Shown here: piece by piece, positions 22,682 to 33,570 of the stretch
How positions within the stretch are numbered: position 1 is the stretch's first letter
How the letters are laid out: the number at the start of each line of letters is the position of its first letter
Assembly (NCBI RefSeq): GCF_029784155.1
Contig: NC_073693.1
Location: 337,234,023 to 337,298,022, forward strand
Direction of reading: 5' to 3'
DNA from: Uranotaenia lowii
Lineage: Eukaryota > Arthropoda > Insecta > Diptera > Culicidae
DNA: 64,000 bases
Notes under the pieces: generated by a model
The model's database searches: none
Told to the model about the DNA's origin: nothing
The model's input: only the letters and a program-made list of their open reading frames with translations
Position numbers and translations under genes: made by a program

Positions 22682-24024
22682 ATGGATAGCTCAAATTCGA
22701 TTGAACTGGAAATTGCCTGTTCGAAACAGTAAGTCTTTTTATTTATTTAATTTTTTGACGATAACTTACAACTTCCCTTAACAGGTTCAAAAGTAGCGTG
22801 ACCCAATCGGAGCTGATGCAAGCTATCCAACTGTATCTTACGGAGAATGTCAAACTAGCCAAGGATCACGTTTTCGAAGTCAAGTGTCCGAGTGTGGTCG
22901 ACGTGATGGTATGCAGCGAATTGAACGAATTTACGCCTCGCACCGATCTACGGGCCTACACCTACACCCTACACGAGAGTCTCGAGGAAGAGGAAACGCT
23001 CCAACAGGACGGCGAGGAGATCCAGATAGCCAATCATTGGATGTTGCCCGCTCGAGAATTCCACGGGCTTTGGAGCAGTTTAATCTTTGAGGATGGATTG
23101 AAGGAAGATTTGCTTAGCTTCGTTTATACCACAATGATGTTCTCTAGGAAGGGAGTTAACTCGAATTTGATCTCCTGCAACAGGCTGGTCCTATTGCATG
23201 GTCCTCCAGGTACAGGCAAAACTAGCCTGTGCAAAGCCTTAGCTCAAAAATTGGCCATCCGTATGACGGAACATTACACACACTCTCATCTGATTGAAAT
23301 CAACAGCCACAGTTTGTTCTCGAAGTGGTTCTCCGAAAGTGGAAAACTGGTTCAGAAAGTGTTTGGCCAGATTCATGAGCTCTGCCAGGACAGAAAGTCA
23401 TTGGTTTGTGTTCTGGTGGATGAAGTTGAATCCATCGCTTTCGCACGAGATTCCATTTCCAACAACGAACCGAGTGATAGTATAAGGGTTGTCAACGCGG
23501 TTCTTACCCAGTTAGATAGAATAAGGAAGTACCCGAATGTGTTCGTTTTTGCCACGTCCAATCTGACCGGTAGCATCGATTTAGCATTTCTAGATCGAGC
23601 TGATATAGTCCAATACATCGGTAATCCAACTGCGGGAGCTATTTATGAAATATACCGTTCAACTCTGGAAGATCTATCTCAAGTTGGGATTATCAATGAA
23701 ACCGTATCGTTACCTGATTTCCTTCAGATAGCACCCCATAAAGAAACGATTGCCATTAATAATCTCAAGATGTTGGCACAGATGAGTGTCGGACTGAGTG
23801 GACGTAGTTTGAGGAAGGTTCCCTTCCTGGCCCATGCCTTGTACGTGAAACAAGAGGAAACTTCGTTGATCAAGTTCATATCGGCCATGCGGAGTGCTGT
23901 CCGGAAGATGTGGAGCGATAAGTCCATGTTAAAGGGACAGGAAAAGGATGCTGCTGAATCGAAACAGTCCACTGAGAATGGTGACGATAAAGGGGAAACC
24001 GATAAGTCTACGGCCGAACGTTGA
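22682..24024 (+). CDS. TRIP13: TRIP13 / Pch2 AAA+ ATPase
   Basis: This enzyme remodels HORMA-domain proteins (Mad2, HORMADs) using ATP, in spindle-checkpoint silencing and meiosis. Two exons: 22682-22728 begins with ATG (MDSSNSIELEIACSK). A 56-bp intron (GTAAGT...TTAACAG) precedes exon 2 at 22785-24024. The protein is about 428 residues, close to the usual 430. The N-terminal adaptor domain is followed by Walker A GPPGTGKTSLCKAL (from residue 155), Walker B VLVDEVES (D228, E229) and the ATSNLTGSIDLAFLDRAD sensor/arginine-finger region. All catalytic motifs are intact. The last 30 residues are charged and low in complexity and probably disordered. The start uses the first ATG of exon 1; GTG at 22798 is inside exon 2 and is not needed. 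No poly(A) signal could be assigned with confidence. Confidence 0.95.
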
Positions 24025-24245
24025 ACGCTCTTGGTTGATTGTGATTAGTTATAGAGATGAAAAAGATAGATTGATAATTTTCGATGTAGAAACATACTTT
24101 GAGTTTTTGCTTGATTAGAAAAATTTGATGACAAAAAACATTTCTCTAAAATTTTATGCTTGCAAACTTTAGCTATCTGTTTTCTTACATGTCGGGCGTG
24201 TCGATTTTTTAAAGCAAACAGTCCATATTCCTACTTTTTGCTGGT

Positions 24246-24330
24246 TGGCCCAAAAAAACTGACCTGTGGAACACTTTAGCTCAATGACACTTGATTTGGG
24301 AGTGCCTCAAAGTTTCGATTTTTTTACCTT
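24246..24330 (+). repeat. Dispersed repeat, copy 1
   Basis: GGCCCAAAAAAACTGACCTG ... GGGAGTGCCTCAAAG matches 27653-27740 (GGCCCAAAAAAAATTGACCT ... AAGGGTGCCTCAAAG) in the same orientation. Nature unknown. Confidence 0.5.
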
Positions 24331-24598
24331 AAAACCCCTAAGGAGAACAATGGATATCGAGAAAATCAAAATTAAATTAAGATGTCAAAAAAAATTAAAA
24401 ATACATAAAACGCTGAGATCTGGTGTTATCTCAAAAGAAAAAAGTTTGATCAAACATTGGCTTTGCGGGGCTGAGCCGTTTTTCGGAAATCGGTGGCTTT
24501 TATGGAATGTTTTAGAGTTGCCTTATGAAATTAACCGTTAATCGCTGCAAACGACGTATTAACTATTTGAATTTTCATAAGGCATCTAAATCTTAAAC

Positions 24599-24655
24599 AG
24601 ACCCGAATGACCCGGGTGGTTAAAAGGTCTCTAATAAATTATAATAATAATCTAA
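24599..24655 (+). repeat. LINE 3' tail-like dispersed repeat, copy 2
   Basis: Nearly identical to 181-236, in the same orientation, ending in the same ATAATAATA tail. Body absent. Confidence 0.5.
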
Positions 24656-24761
24656 ATCTTAACATAAATTTTCACTAGGGTGGTTCATTCATTTTTCAAT
24701 AGGAGGGTCCTAAAACTAGTTTAAAAAGAAAAAAAAATTGAAATGAAAATTCAATTTAAAT

Positions 24762-24790
24762 GGGGCTTATTCTGCGACTCGAGTGACGTG
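24762..24790 (+). repeat. Single TIR end related to the 37161-40400 element
   Basis: GGGGCTTATTCTGCGACTCG resembles both ends of the element in the CPQ-B intron. No partner end was found nearby, so it is a solo or truncated copy. Confidence 0.45.
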
Positions 24791-25196
24791 ACTCACGAAA
24801 TTTCACTTCTTCGTCCTGACTCTAGAAAATGCTTCAGAAAAGAAATTTATGTATCGATGAGCTCTGAAGACCAATAACAGCTCATCAAACAAATGACAAA
24901 AATTTCAAAAGTGTAACAATTGACTAAGATTGCACTTGTTAATAACCAGCCGAAGTTGAAGAACCAAGGTTTATCCATTAGTTTGTTTTTTTTTTACGAC
25001 GAGTAAGCAAAGAAAAATCAATCAAAATTACAATAAAACAACAGAACAATGAACATGATGTTTTCGAATGGAAACAGAAGTTTTCTTCTTATTTGATCTG
25101 AACTAATCTATCTTCAGATAGCTGAACTTATGAGTAAGGTTTTCTGTTGAGCTCTTCCAATTTTGAATGTAAAACCGCATTTTCTATGAGATTGAA

Positions 25197-25202
25197 TTTA
25201 TT
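25197..25202 (-). terminator. Poly(A) signal of CPQ-A
   Basis: AATAAA on the minus strand, 59 bp after the CPQ-A stop codon. Confidence 0.55.
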
Positions 25203-25260
25203 GGTAACATATTTACAAGTCTTTTGAGAAACTTAACAATTGACCAGTACGCGTGCGCTT

Positions 25261-26831
25261 TCAGTTCAAATTAACCGTTTTCGGGAGCGAGACGCTTAAA
25301 TCGGCTAGCACGTAAGCGGTGGCTGCATACACTGCCGTACATTTATCCAAGCTCTTTGGATCCACCACCATCATACTATCGCCTTCGGAATGATGGAACC
25401 TTAAATTACAAAAAAACAAAACTTGATTTTTTTTCAAAAAAAACATCCACCAACATACCAGAAGTATTTATCATTCTCAGTGATAAAAGAGGCGTAGGGG
25501 AATCCTTTATTGCTGAAACGAATTCCGGACCCAGCAGGTAGCGAGGTGGTCAAATAGTTCATGTTGTAAGGCTCCACCAGTCTAAAATATTCACATATTT
25601 TAACATTAAAACACATTATAAATTACAAAAAAGGACACTTTACTTACTTTGCAATTTCGGTAAAAATGCAAGCTGCTTCCTCATTGCCTGAAAACTGATA
25701 CCCCTTGGGGTCGAACGTTCCCGCATCGGATTCCAGAATAAAATCGAACTCCTCTTCCGCGTGTTCTCGGTGATCCTCAAAGTACTGGCGCTCTCCCCAG
25801 TATCCCTGTTCTTCGGCCGTGAACAGAACAGCTCGCATTGTGCGCCTCGGTCTCAGTCCCATGGCTTTGAGGAAGGTCAATGCCTTCCAGGAAATCATCA
25901 CACCGCCACCGTCATCCATTGCTCCTAGGCCTACGTCCCAGGAATCCAGATGACCAGTCAACACGATAACTGAGTTGTTCTTATGAACTGTGCCTTGCAA
26001 TTCCCCAATAGTATTCCTCGAAGTGATTAGTCCAAAGTTTTGGCAGCCCATCTCTAAATGAACTGTGATTTTGGAGTTACGTTGCTTCAACCTCAGCAGC
26101 ATTTCAGCGTCTTCAACGGTGATACTGGCGGCAGGGATTTTCTTAACGCCTTTTTCGTAATTCACTCCACCGGTATGAGGAGATCCAATCGACATCGGTC
26201 CCATCGATCGAATCAAACAAGCGATGGCGCCCTTTTTCGCAGCCTCAGCTGGTCCTCTGCCACGGTACTGAACGGTGGCCCCATAGCTGACCCACTCCGG
26301 TGCAAATACGAGGATTTTTCCCTCAACTTCGGTAGAATCCATTGCATCAAGTTCTTCAAATGATCTAACGACCACAACTTCGGCAGTGATACCTCCCTCA
26401 GGAGTTCCAACAGATTCACCCAAAGCTAACATCGGTAATTTTTTGGGGAAAGGTTCCACCAGAGTAGCACTTTCTTCTCCTCGAACCCAGTGAGGAACCG
26501 GAGCATCCTCAGCGTGAACATTCTCCAGGCCATCATGCTTCATTTCTTCCATCACATAATCGATGGCTTTCTCCAGTTGAGGAGATCCACTTAAACGAGC
26601 GCCAAAAGTTAGGCTCAAATCCTCCAAATCGTCCCATACTTTACCGGCAAAACGTCCATTCACAATTTCTTCATAGATTCGATTCACAACCGGTCGATAA
26701 CTGTGTATTTCTTGGATCAACTTCCGGTCCAATTTGCAACCATCCTTATGATGCTGATCTGCAGGCACCCTACCAAAAGTGACCTGACCACCGATCAGCA
26801 GCAACGCGAAAATAAGTAACGTATGCTCCAT
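25261..26831 (-). CDS. Carboxypeptidase Q-like M28 metallopeptidase, paralogue A
   Basis: Predicted secreted or lysosomal zinc dipeptidase of the carboxypeptidase Q (plasma glutamate carboxypeptidase) family. Three exons: 26831-25648, 25581-25459 (123 nt) and 25399-25261, joined by GT-AG introns of 66 and 59 bp. It encodes 481 residues, close to the family's usual 470. A signal peptide (MEHTLLIFALLLIGG) favours the ATG at 26831 over an in-frame ATG at 26903, which would bury it 24 residues inside. A protease-associated insert precedes the peptidase core. Zinc and catalytic motifs are all present: GHLDSWDVG (H294), AMDDGGG, TAEEQG, ESDAGTFDP and, across the last junction, FHHSEGD. GATA-like sites lie just upstream (TGATAA at 26941-26936, minus). 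It is head to head with its paralogue on plus at 33571. Confidence 0.93.
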
Positions 26832-26941
26832 CGTGCGCCCCCAACTGAATCGAATCGAACTGGAAGCATGGATTTTATTAACATTCAAACAGATACCAGA
26901 CATTCTTTGTGCGGAGCGTCTCTATCTGAACACAGTTATCA

Positions 26942-28050
26942 ATCAAAGGTAAATCCCTGCTACACTTTGAATTGAGCGATTAGATGCATGCACGGTGATA
27001 CGTGCCCGTTAACAACTCTCTGCAATGGTCAGTTTCTTGAGGTTCCGTTACATAAATATGAACTGCCTGCAAGCAACCACTTTATGTACCAGCTTTATTT
27101 TTTGAGTAATAAAGTGAAAATGCATCTCTTCCTCAGTTTTTCCTAATCAGAAAATCATTGTTTATAGTGATGAGATGAAATTGATTGGTTGGAATGGCAA
27201 TGACTATACCTTTTTTACTGCAACTTCCATCCCAATTTTTTGTTATGAATAAACTATGATAAATCAAGTTATAAAAATGGATAAAATAATTAAAACGCTT
27301 CGACTAGAAGCAAATGGTGTATACATAGGTACATAGTTGGGATATAAAATTCACAGAACAATGCTTGTTTGATTAACCGGCGCGGCGATTGTACAGATCT
27401 GACTGATAAACTGATCGGCACAGAATGCGTGCCGCAGAATAAAATTTTCGACTTTCTCAGCTGTTGTGGCGTCTGTTGGAATGGTTTCACTATTTGGCTG
27501 GATAAACAGACGATATTTACCTATGTATTTGCTAAAACTGGTTTTAAACATTTCGCATCTCCCGTGAAGGTGAACGTGCAAAAAAATTGTCCTTGAAAAA
27601 ACATCATCACTATATAGATAGCATAAAACACTTTATATAGATTTGAACATAGGCCCAAAAAAAATTGACCTATGCCAAATTACAGCTTAATTGGATTTGA
27701 TTTAAGGGTGCCTCAAAGCGATCAAAATTTTGATTTTTTACCCGAAAATCGAAAAAATCAAAATTTTGATTTTGACCTAAATCAGCAAAAAACTTCGAAA
27801 TCTGCCAATCGTGAGTAGTCAATATCATAGCGTCATTGGCATAAGAACAGAACGCGACCGGGGATGATTCGATTGGCGACCGCCGGAATTAACCTTCCAG
27901 CGCAACCGCATTGCGTACTGAAAGAAACAAAATAAAAATGTTTTCACTATTGCGGATTCGGAGTAAAGTTCAACTGAACTGATTGGCTGTTAACTTAAGA
28001 CTAAATTTTATTTCTTCTATAACTAGGTTTCTTCGATTCGTAACTACTAA
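26942..28050. other. Intergenic between CPQ-A and copia remnant
   Basis: No gene recognised. Contains a second copy of the TGGCCCA-type dispersed repeat (27653-27740) and, at its right end, the presumed 3' LTR region of the copia element (downward from 28052). Confidence 0.5.
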
Positions 28051-28051
28051 C

Positions 28052-31000
28052 ACTCCTCCTCGACATCGATAGCTACTGCTCCTGTCGTAGTTTTCCCAAT
28101 TTCATGCTAGACGGTTTCGTCATCCTCATCATATCTGCCAGCATGTCTTCCGTTGGGCAATACAGCAAACTGATGATATTCTTGCTCTGCAGGTCCTTGA
28201 TGAAGCAGTATTCTAAATCCACATGCTTTGATCGTTGGTACACCTTTTCGTTCTCCACTTAACGGATACAGCTTTGGTTATCCTGCCGTATGCGGATCGG
28301 CAGATCCACTTCCGTCTGGAAATCCTTCAAGTGATTCGTGATTCACTAAATTTCCTGACACGCTTCGGCCAGAGCGATGAATTCTGATTCTGTGGAACAC
28401 AGCGCCACACAAGATTGTTTCACACGATTCCAAACTAACAACTCCACCGCCGAGAAAAATCAGAAACCCTGAAGTTGATTTCCGGCCCCGAGTATCTCCA
28501 GCCCAGTCAGCGTCGCAGTTAACTTCCAGGCCTTTATCTGTCACTCCTAACTTCAGCTGGTAACTTCGAGTTTGAAACAGGTACTTCAAAACTCTCTTGG
28601 CCTCGGTCCAGTCCTTGGCGCGTGGTTGACTGACGGATCTTCTGGTCGCTGTTCGGCAGTACAGCTGAGTCCTCGAATTTTCGAAGCTTTGGAATCCGCC
28701 TGACTGAATTTCGCAGCCAACTTTTCGAAATAGGCCTGCTGATTATGGAGATATCCTTTAAGATACTTAGTTACCTTGATTCCGACGAGTGCTTGACGAC
28801 TCCCAACACCATCAGCTTGAAGCATCGTTGAAGATGAGCAACTATTTCTGCGAATTCGGACTTGCTCGAACAGGCCTCAAGAATATCGTCCACATACATG
28901 AGGATGAATGATGGTCGTCCCTGTTTCGTCCGAACGTAAAGGCACCCAACTGCGGACGACTGAACGAATCCAACTTGCTTGAACACAGCGTCGATTGTTT
29001 TGTTCCAGTCTCGGGCGGTTTGTTTGAGCCCGTACATACTCCGCTTGAGACAACACTCACTGGCTGGGTTGCCTGTCTCGTAACCGGGAGGCTGCTTCAT
29101 GAACATTTCTTCATCTAGCGTACCGTACAAATAGGCAGTTTTGATGTCCACAAGCTTGACGAAGAGATGTCGTTCAGCTGCCGCCGTCAACAGTACACGC
29201 AAAGTGACTTGCTTAGGCACCGGCGCAAAGACTTCGTCAAAATCTTCACCGTACTTTTGGGAGTATCCTTGGGCAACTAACCTTGCCTTATTCCTCGTCA
29301 AACGTTGCCGTCCAGTACACGCTTTTAAGTCCGGTTTTTGATTCCTCATATTTTCGTGGCTCAGCAGTTGCAACCAATGCCATGCCAACAGCTCGAGAAT
29401 AGCGAGCTGGTGGCACATCTTTAGTTTTGTGAGTCGACCTTCTGGGATTTTCAGGAACTGAATTGATGTCAGCTTCGATTAGCGTAGAGTCAGTTGCGGT
29501 GTTGCAGTAGAAATCATCGTCGTCCGGTTGATCATCATCAATGTCCGACTCGTCCAGCGGTTCTCCCTTGTTGATATCCAACGGAGCTTCATTTTCGACC
29601 GGTTTCACGGAATACTCGTATTCTACAACATTTTTCTCGTTTTGGCTGCCCACCGACTGTATAAGGTTCCTTTCTGTCAGGCGCTCCTCCTCAACGAAGT
29701 TGGCATCGCGGCTGATGATGACCGTTCGTGTTTCTTGACCAAGGAAACGATAAGCTTTATAATGTTTTTGGTCCGATGAGTAAGGGGCCGTTCACTAATT
29801 ACGTAAGCACGATTATGGAAGTTTTCAAAGCTCCCTCCCCCCTGGTAAGAAAAAGTAAGATTTTTCGAAACCCCCCTTCCCCCCCTAGTAAGATCTTACG
29901 TTTTTAATTCTATAAGAAATTGACACGTTTTTTCATAAACCAGCTCGAAAATATTGAAAATGTTTCAACCATGCTTCAAAGCAGAGCAATTTTTAAGTAA
30001 AACTTAATAACTGCATTTGAAATGCATAATTTATACAAAACAACAGAAGAAATGTCTTAAACGATTATAGAAAACATTAAGTTTCAAGGACATAGCATGT
30101 TCAGGGTTACAATAATCTTCAATGAATTTCCACAATCGAATAAACAATATAAAATCAAAATTCCGATTTCAAAACATGTAAGAGAACAAGTTAGTTAAAA
30201 AAAATTTTTTTAACTAAAAATCATAAAAATCTAAAAAAAAAAATATTGATCTATGCTACTAGAATTGGTGCGAAAATGTTTAAAGACAATTATGTTGTTA
30301 ATTAACCTAAAAGCTGAGATTCACTTCAGCGCTTAGCGATAAAGGTTTACAATTTTTTTTTGGTAAATAGTTTGTAAAATTTAGAGTTGGTAGAGGCACT
30401 GAAAAAACTGTCTAGAAAGTTATTATCTAAAAGCCACCATATCGCATTTTAAAGACTTCTACTTGACGAAGTCATTTTCGAAATAAAATATTTTCAAATC
30501 GTGGTGTCAGAACGCACCGTTTCGCTTTTTGTTTCTATAAATTTCTCAATTTAAAAGATTGTTACGATGAAAAGCGAATAGCGACGATCTTTTTAAATAA
30601 TGTGAATCAGTGTTTCTGGTGACATGTTGGTTTGAATTGGTTCTATATAAATTTTTAAGAATTAGCAACTTTTTTTTAATAATTAAAACAGATCCTAAAA
30701 GATTGATAACATAACATCAAAAATTACCAACAAATAGGTAGTGAGAAATAAAAATAAAACCTGAGTAATATGGTTTCGTATGGCTGTGACGAATTATCAA
30801 TGTTTCTTATGTAAGATTTTTGGATACCCCTCCTACCCCCCTAGTAAGAGATCGTTAGCAACAATTTAAAATTACAGGTTTTGTTAATTACAGGTTGATT
30901 TATTTTAAAGGTTGCAGTTTCAGTGACCCGTATTGGTAAAAAAAAATTTCTGTGTACTTTCGGCTCCGGACCTAATTTCGTTTTCAATCATGGCAACGTA

Positions 31001-32530
31001 TTCCATAATCTTATCCACAGGGCCGCGAACGTCGGTGTGCACGAGATCGAGAATAGCACTAGATTTTCTTTCCACCGAATTTGGAAACGGCTTCTGGCTC
31101 ATTTTCGCCTTCTGACAGCAGTCGCACCCCTCTCGTACTCCGCAATCGTACATCTTCAGTCCGACCACCAGATTTTTCTGCATCATCTCACCGACCGCAT
31201 TGAGGTCACGATGCCCAAAGCGCCGATGCCACACATGCTGGCAGTCACCGTTATAATGATCTTTTGCTGCCATGACCACTTCCTGCTATGTTTTCACCTT
31301 AGAGTCCGCCAGTCTTGACTGCGGTCGATGCTCCTTGGAAATCTAGCATCCTCCCTTGTTGAATAGTACTTCTGCACCTTTTTCGACCAGCATTGGTAAA
31401 GACAGCAGATTCATTTCCAAGCTAGGCACAAACAGAACGTTTCCAAGGGTGATCTTCCTAGTTTTTCAATCGCCATGCTAACTCAACAATCGACCATCGC
31501 CAACACCTTCAACCTTTGCGATTTTTCCATCCGCCAGGCTGATCGTTTTCACGTGGCTTTCGACGACCTTGTTGAAAAATTCTCGTTCGCCGCACATGTG
31601 CCGGGACGCTCCTGAGTCCACAATCCAGGTCACCAACATGAGTTTGCCTACTACCCATCAGAGCGAGTGTTACGGATTCCTCTCCACTACGGGCAGCTTT
31701 TGCCTTTGGCGATCGACCTTTTTCCGGTTCCATTTGCTTCACGTATATTCGACATTCCTTTTGTTTATGGTCACTTTTCTTGCAGAAATGGCACATCAGA
31801 AATTTCTTTTTTCCGGTGAAACTTGCCTTCAGCGCTGCATCCGACGGTCCGCGTTCTCGTTTTGCCACTTCGTCAAACAGCTTACTCTTTGCCAGCTCCA
31901 GTTTCAGCTCTTCGTCGAAACGGCTCTCTAGTGCCGTCGTGAGCGTGTCGAAGGAATTAGGGAGGCTCCTAAAGACCAGCGCGACCATCAGTGGCTTGCC
32001 GAGATCAAGTCCAGAACACGACAGCTCCACAAACAGCTTTTCCAGTTCGTGTCATTATTCAGGGCTTTTCACTGACAATTTTTCATTTTGGGAACATTAA
32101 CCTAAAAAACGAACGTGTTTGTCGGTTGTCAGCCGCCTGCTCGATTTTTGCACTGAAATTTTTGGAGGTTAATTGTCCCGTTCTCGTCCGTTCACGCCAG
32201 TGGGATGCCAGTTAGTGTGCGTGAGAAATGATAAAAACAACTCTATACCGCAACCTTCGAGCAGAGAGACATTTTTTCGTGGTGCTTCTTGAGATTGTCC
32301 CAAGCTTCCCGGCGGTCTTCGAATTGCGTATCAGGGCATGTTGCTGATCCTCAATCAGTAGCGCAATTGTCACTCTCGCTTTGCGATCTCCTCCCTTCCA
32401 TACATCCGTCATCGACGCCGGAGCTTCATCCTCAATGTACTTCCACATGTAATCACGAGTCAGGAGCATTTCACCCTTGAATTTCCATACCGAGTAGTTG
32501 GAACCATTCAGCTTGTGCTTGTGTATGTAG
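28052..32530 (-). pseudogene. Degraded Ty1/copia LTR retrotransposon
   Basis: Domains appear in copia order on the minus strand, broken by frameshifts. Gag start lies at about 32525-32212 (KLNGSNYSVWKFK) and gag continues at 32030-31509 with a CCHC knuckle (CHFCKKSDHKQKEC). The integrase zinc finger is at 31279-30920 (HRRFGHRDL, CDCCQKAK). The integrase C-terminal part is at about 29780-29290 (YRFLGQETRTVIISRD). Reverse transcriptase follows at 29418-28771 (KARLVAQGYSQ, DIKTAYLYG, YGLKQ, YVDDI), then RNase H at 28589-28278 (CDADWAGD, STSGFL) and the terminal block at 28258-28073. The integrase core is missing, and foreign DNA (29781 to about 30890) sits there. After the coding end, GAGGAGGAG precedes TGTTAG at 28052, the probable polypurine tract and 3' LTR start. 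No 5' LTR was found. Confidence 0.85.
29781..30889. mobile_element. Insertion replacing the copia integrase core
   Basis: Begins AAGGGGCCGTTCACTAATTA, followed by CGTAAG and C-rich tracts; near 30820-30850 a CCCCCCTAGTAAGA motif recurs. The left edge looks like the end of a widespread mosquito-type MITE. The expected inverted right end is not clear, so the element is partial or the boundary has decayed. Confidence 0.45.
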
Positions 32531-32632
32531 CAAAAGCAAAAAAAAAACATTGCCTTAATTCAATTCACCGGCGAACAACTACCGGCCAAGCTGCCCAGCT
32601 TTAGCTGCTGTGCGTGGGTATGTAAGGCAGGC

Positions 32633-32929
32633 AGAGCATCTGTATTCGTGGTCTATTCTTGGGTCTAACTTATACAAGAATTGCACCAAAGAAATTAGAT
32701 CCGATCCTATGAAAAAACTGGCAACTGCACTCGTGTTCCATTAACTGTCAAACGGTTTAGAACTGCGTCAAATTGGATCCAAATCTCATCAGTTTTGGAT
32801 CAATCCTTATACCAGATCTAAAAAAAAGTTGAGTTGAAGTTGAAACTGGTACAATGGATCACCAGTGCGGTTGCTCGGGTCGGAATTTGGGTCTAAACCG
32901 GCTGTTTGGACCACGAATACAGGTGCTCT
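32633..32929. mobile_element. Small MITE, about 297 bp
   Basis: AGAGCATCTGTATTCGTGGT at the left pairs with ACCACGAATACAGGTGCTCT at the right (one mismatch). Internal GGGTCTAA motifs repeat near both ends. No coding capacity. Lies upstream of CPQ-B. Confidence 0.65.
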
Positions 32930-33147
32930 AAGCAAAACACAGTTTTCAAACATATCATCTTTGGCATAGTAAACTTTTGAGCGCACTTTCGGCACAGAGA
33001 TTTGCTAAATTGGCAATGGATATTGCAACCTCTTCTATGGGTGCATACATATTCATGATAAACATGGAGTGTATCGATAGAAGATCCAGCAGTCGACCGA
33101 TGGAGCTCGACGCGTACGCCTTCTGGAGCCTATTTCGTCACGTTTAC

Positions 33148-33216
33148 CGTGGTGTAATTGGCTAACGCGACGTTGTACTGAAGCGAAAATTTCGGATTCA
33201 AGTCCTGTCGGTGAGC
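33148..33216 (+). other. tRNA-like sequence upstream of CPQ-B
   Basis: GTGGTGTAATTGGCTAACGC matches the tRNA D-arm/A-box pattern well. GGATTCAAGTCC matches the B box, with suitable spacing. The acceptor stem does not pair cleanly. A decayed tRNA or SINE head is likely. Confidence 0.4.
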
Positions 33217-33329
33217 CGTTGTATCTTTTTCAAAAAATTCATATTTTGAGCTTATGTCCTTTCTTTGATATCTCATGTTTTTCACCTTCAAAATAAAAAA
33301 GATTTTTTTTTTGTTTTCATATTTGAAAT

Positions 33330-33570
33330 TCTTATTCAAAATACCTTTCCCCCCGATTACATCACAAGATAAAAAAAAAACGGAAAATCACCATTGCAAC
33401 GATTTCCCCTGCAAAACATCTTGACCTGTCTGCCCGAACAATGTTGTACAAGATAACGACTGAAGGATTAAGATAAAGGGAGGAGTTCTTTAAATTTTTC
33501 TTCCAACAACCGATAGCAAGGTGTCAATCACTTTTTCTAAGTAGGTATATTCATTTCTCATCGGGACATC
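33330..33570 (+). promoter_or_regulatory. CPQ-B 5' flank with three GATA motifs
   Basis: AGATAA occurs at 33367, 33451 and 33471, all within 205 bp of the start codon. GATA factors drive midgut genes in insects, so gut expression is a reasonable but untested guess. No TATA box is clear. Confidence 0.35.

Larger units (their letters stand above)
24025..25196. other. Intergenic DNA with dispersed repeats
   Basis: Contains a repeat starting TGGCCCAAAAAAACTGACCT (about 24246) that recurs at 27653, a LINE-tail copy (24599) and one isolated TIR-like end (24762). No gene. Confidence 0.55.

Noticed and set aside
26832..26903. Upstream in-frame ATG of CPQ-A
   Set aside because: Would put 24 residues before the signal peptide; the ATG at 26831 fits a secreted protein better.
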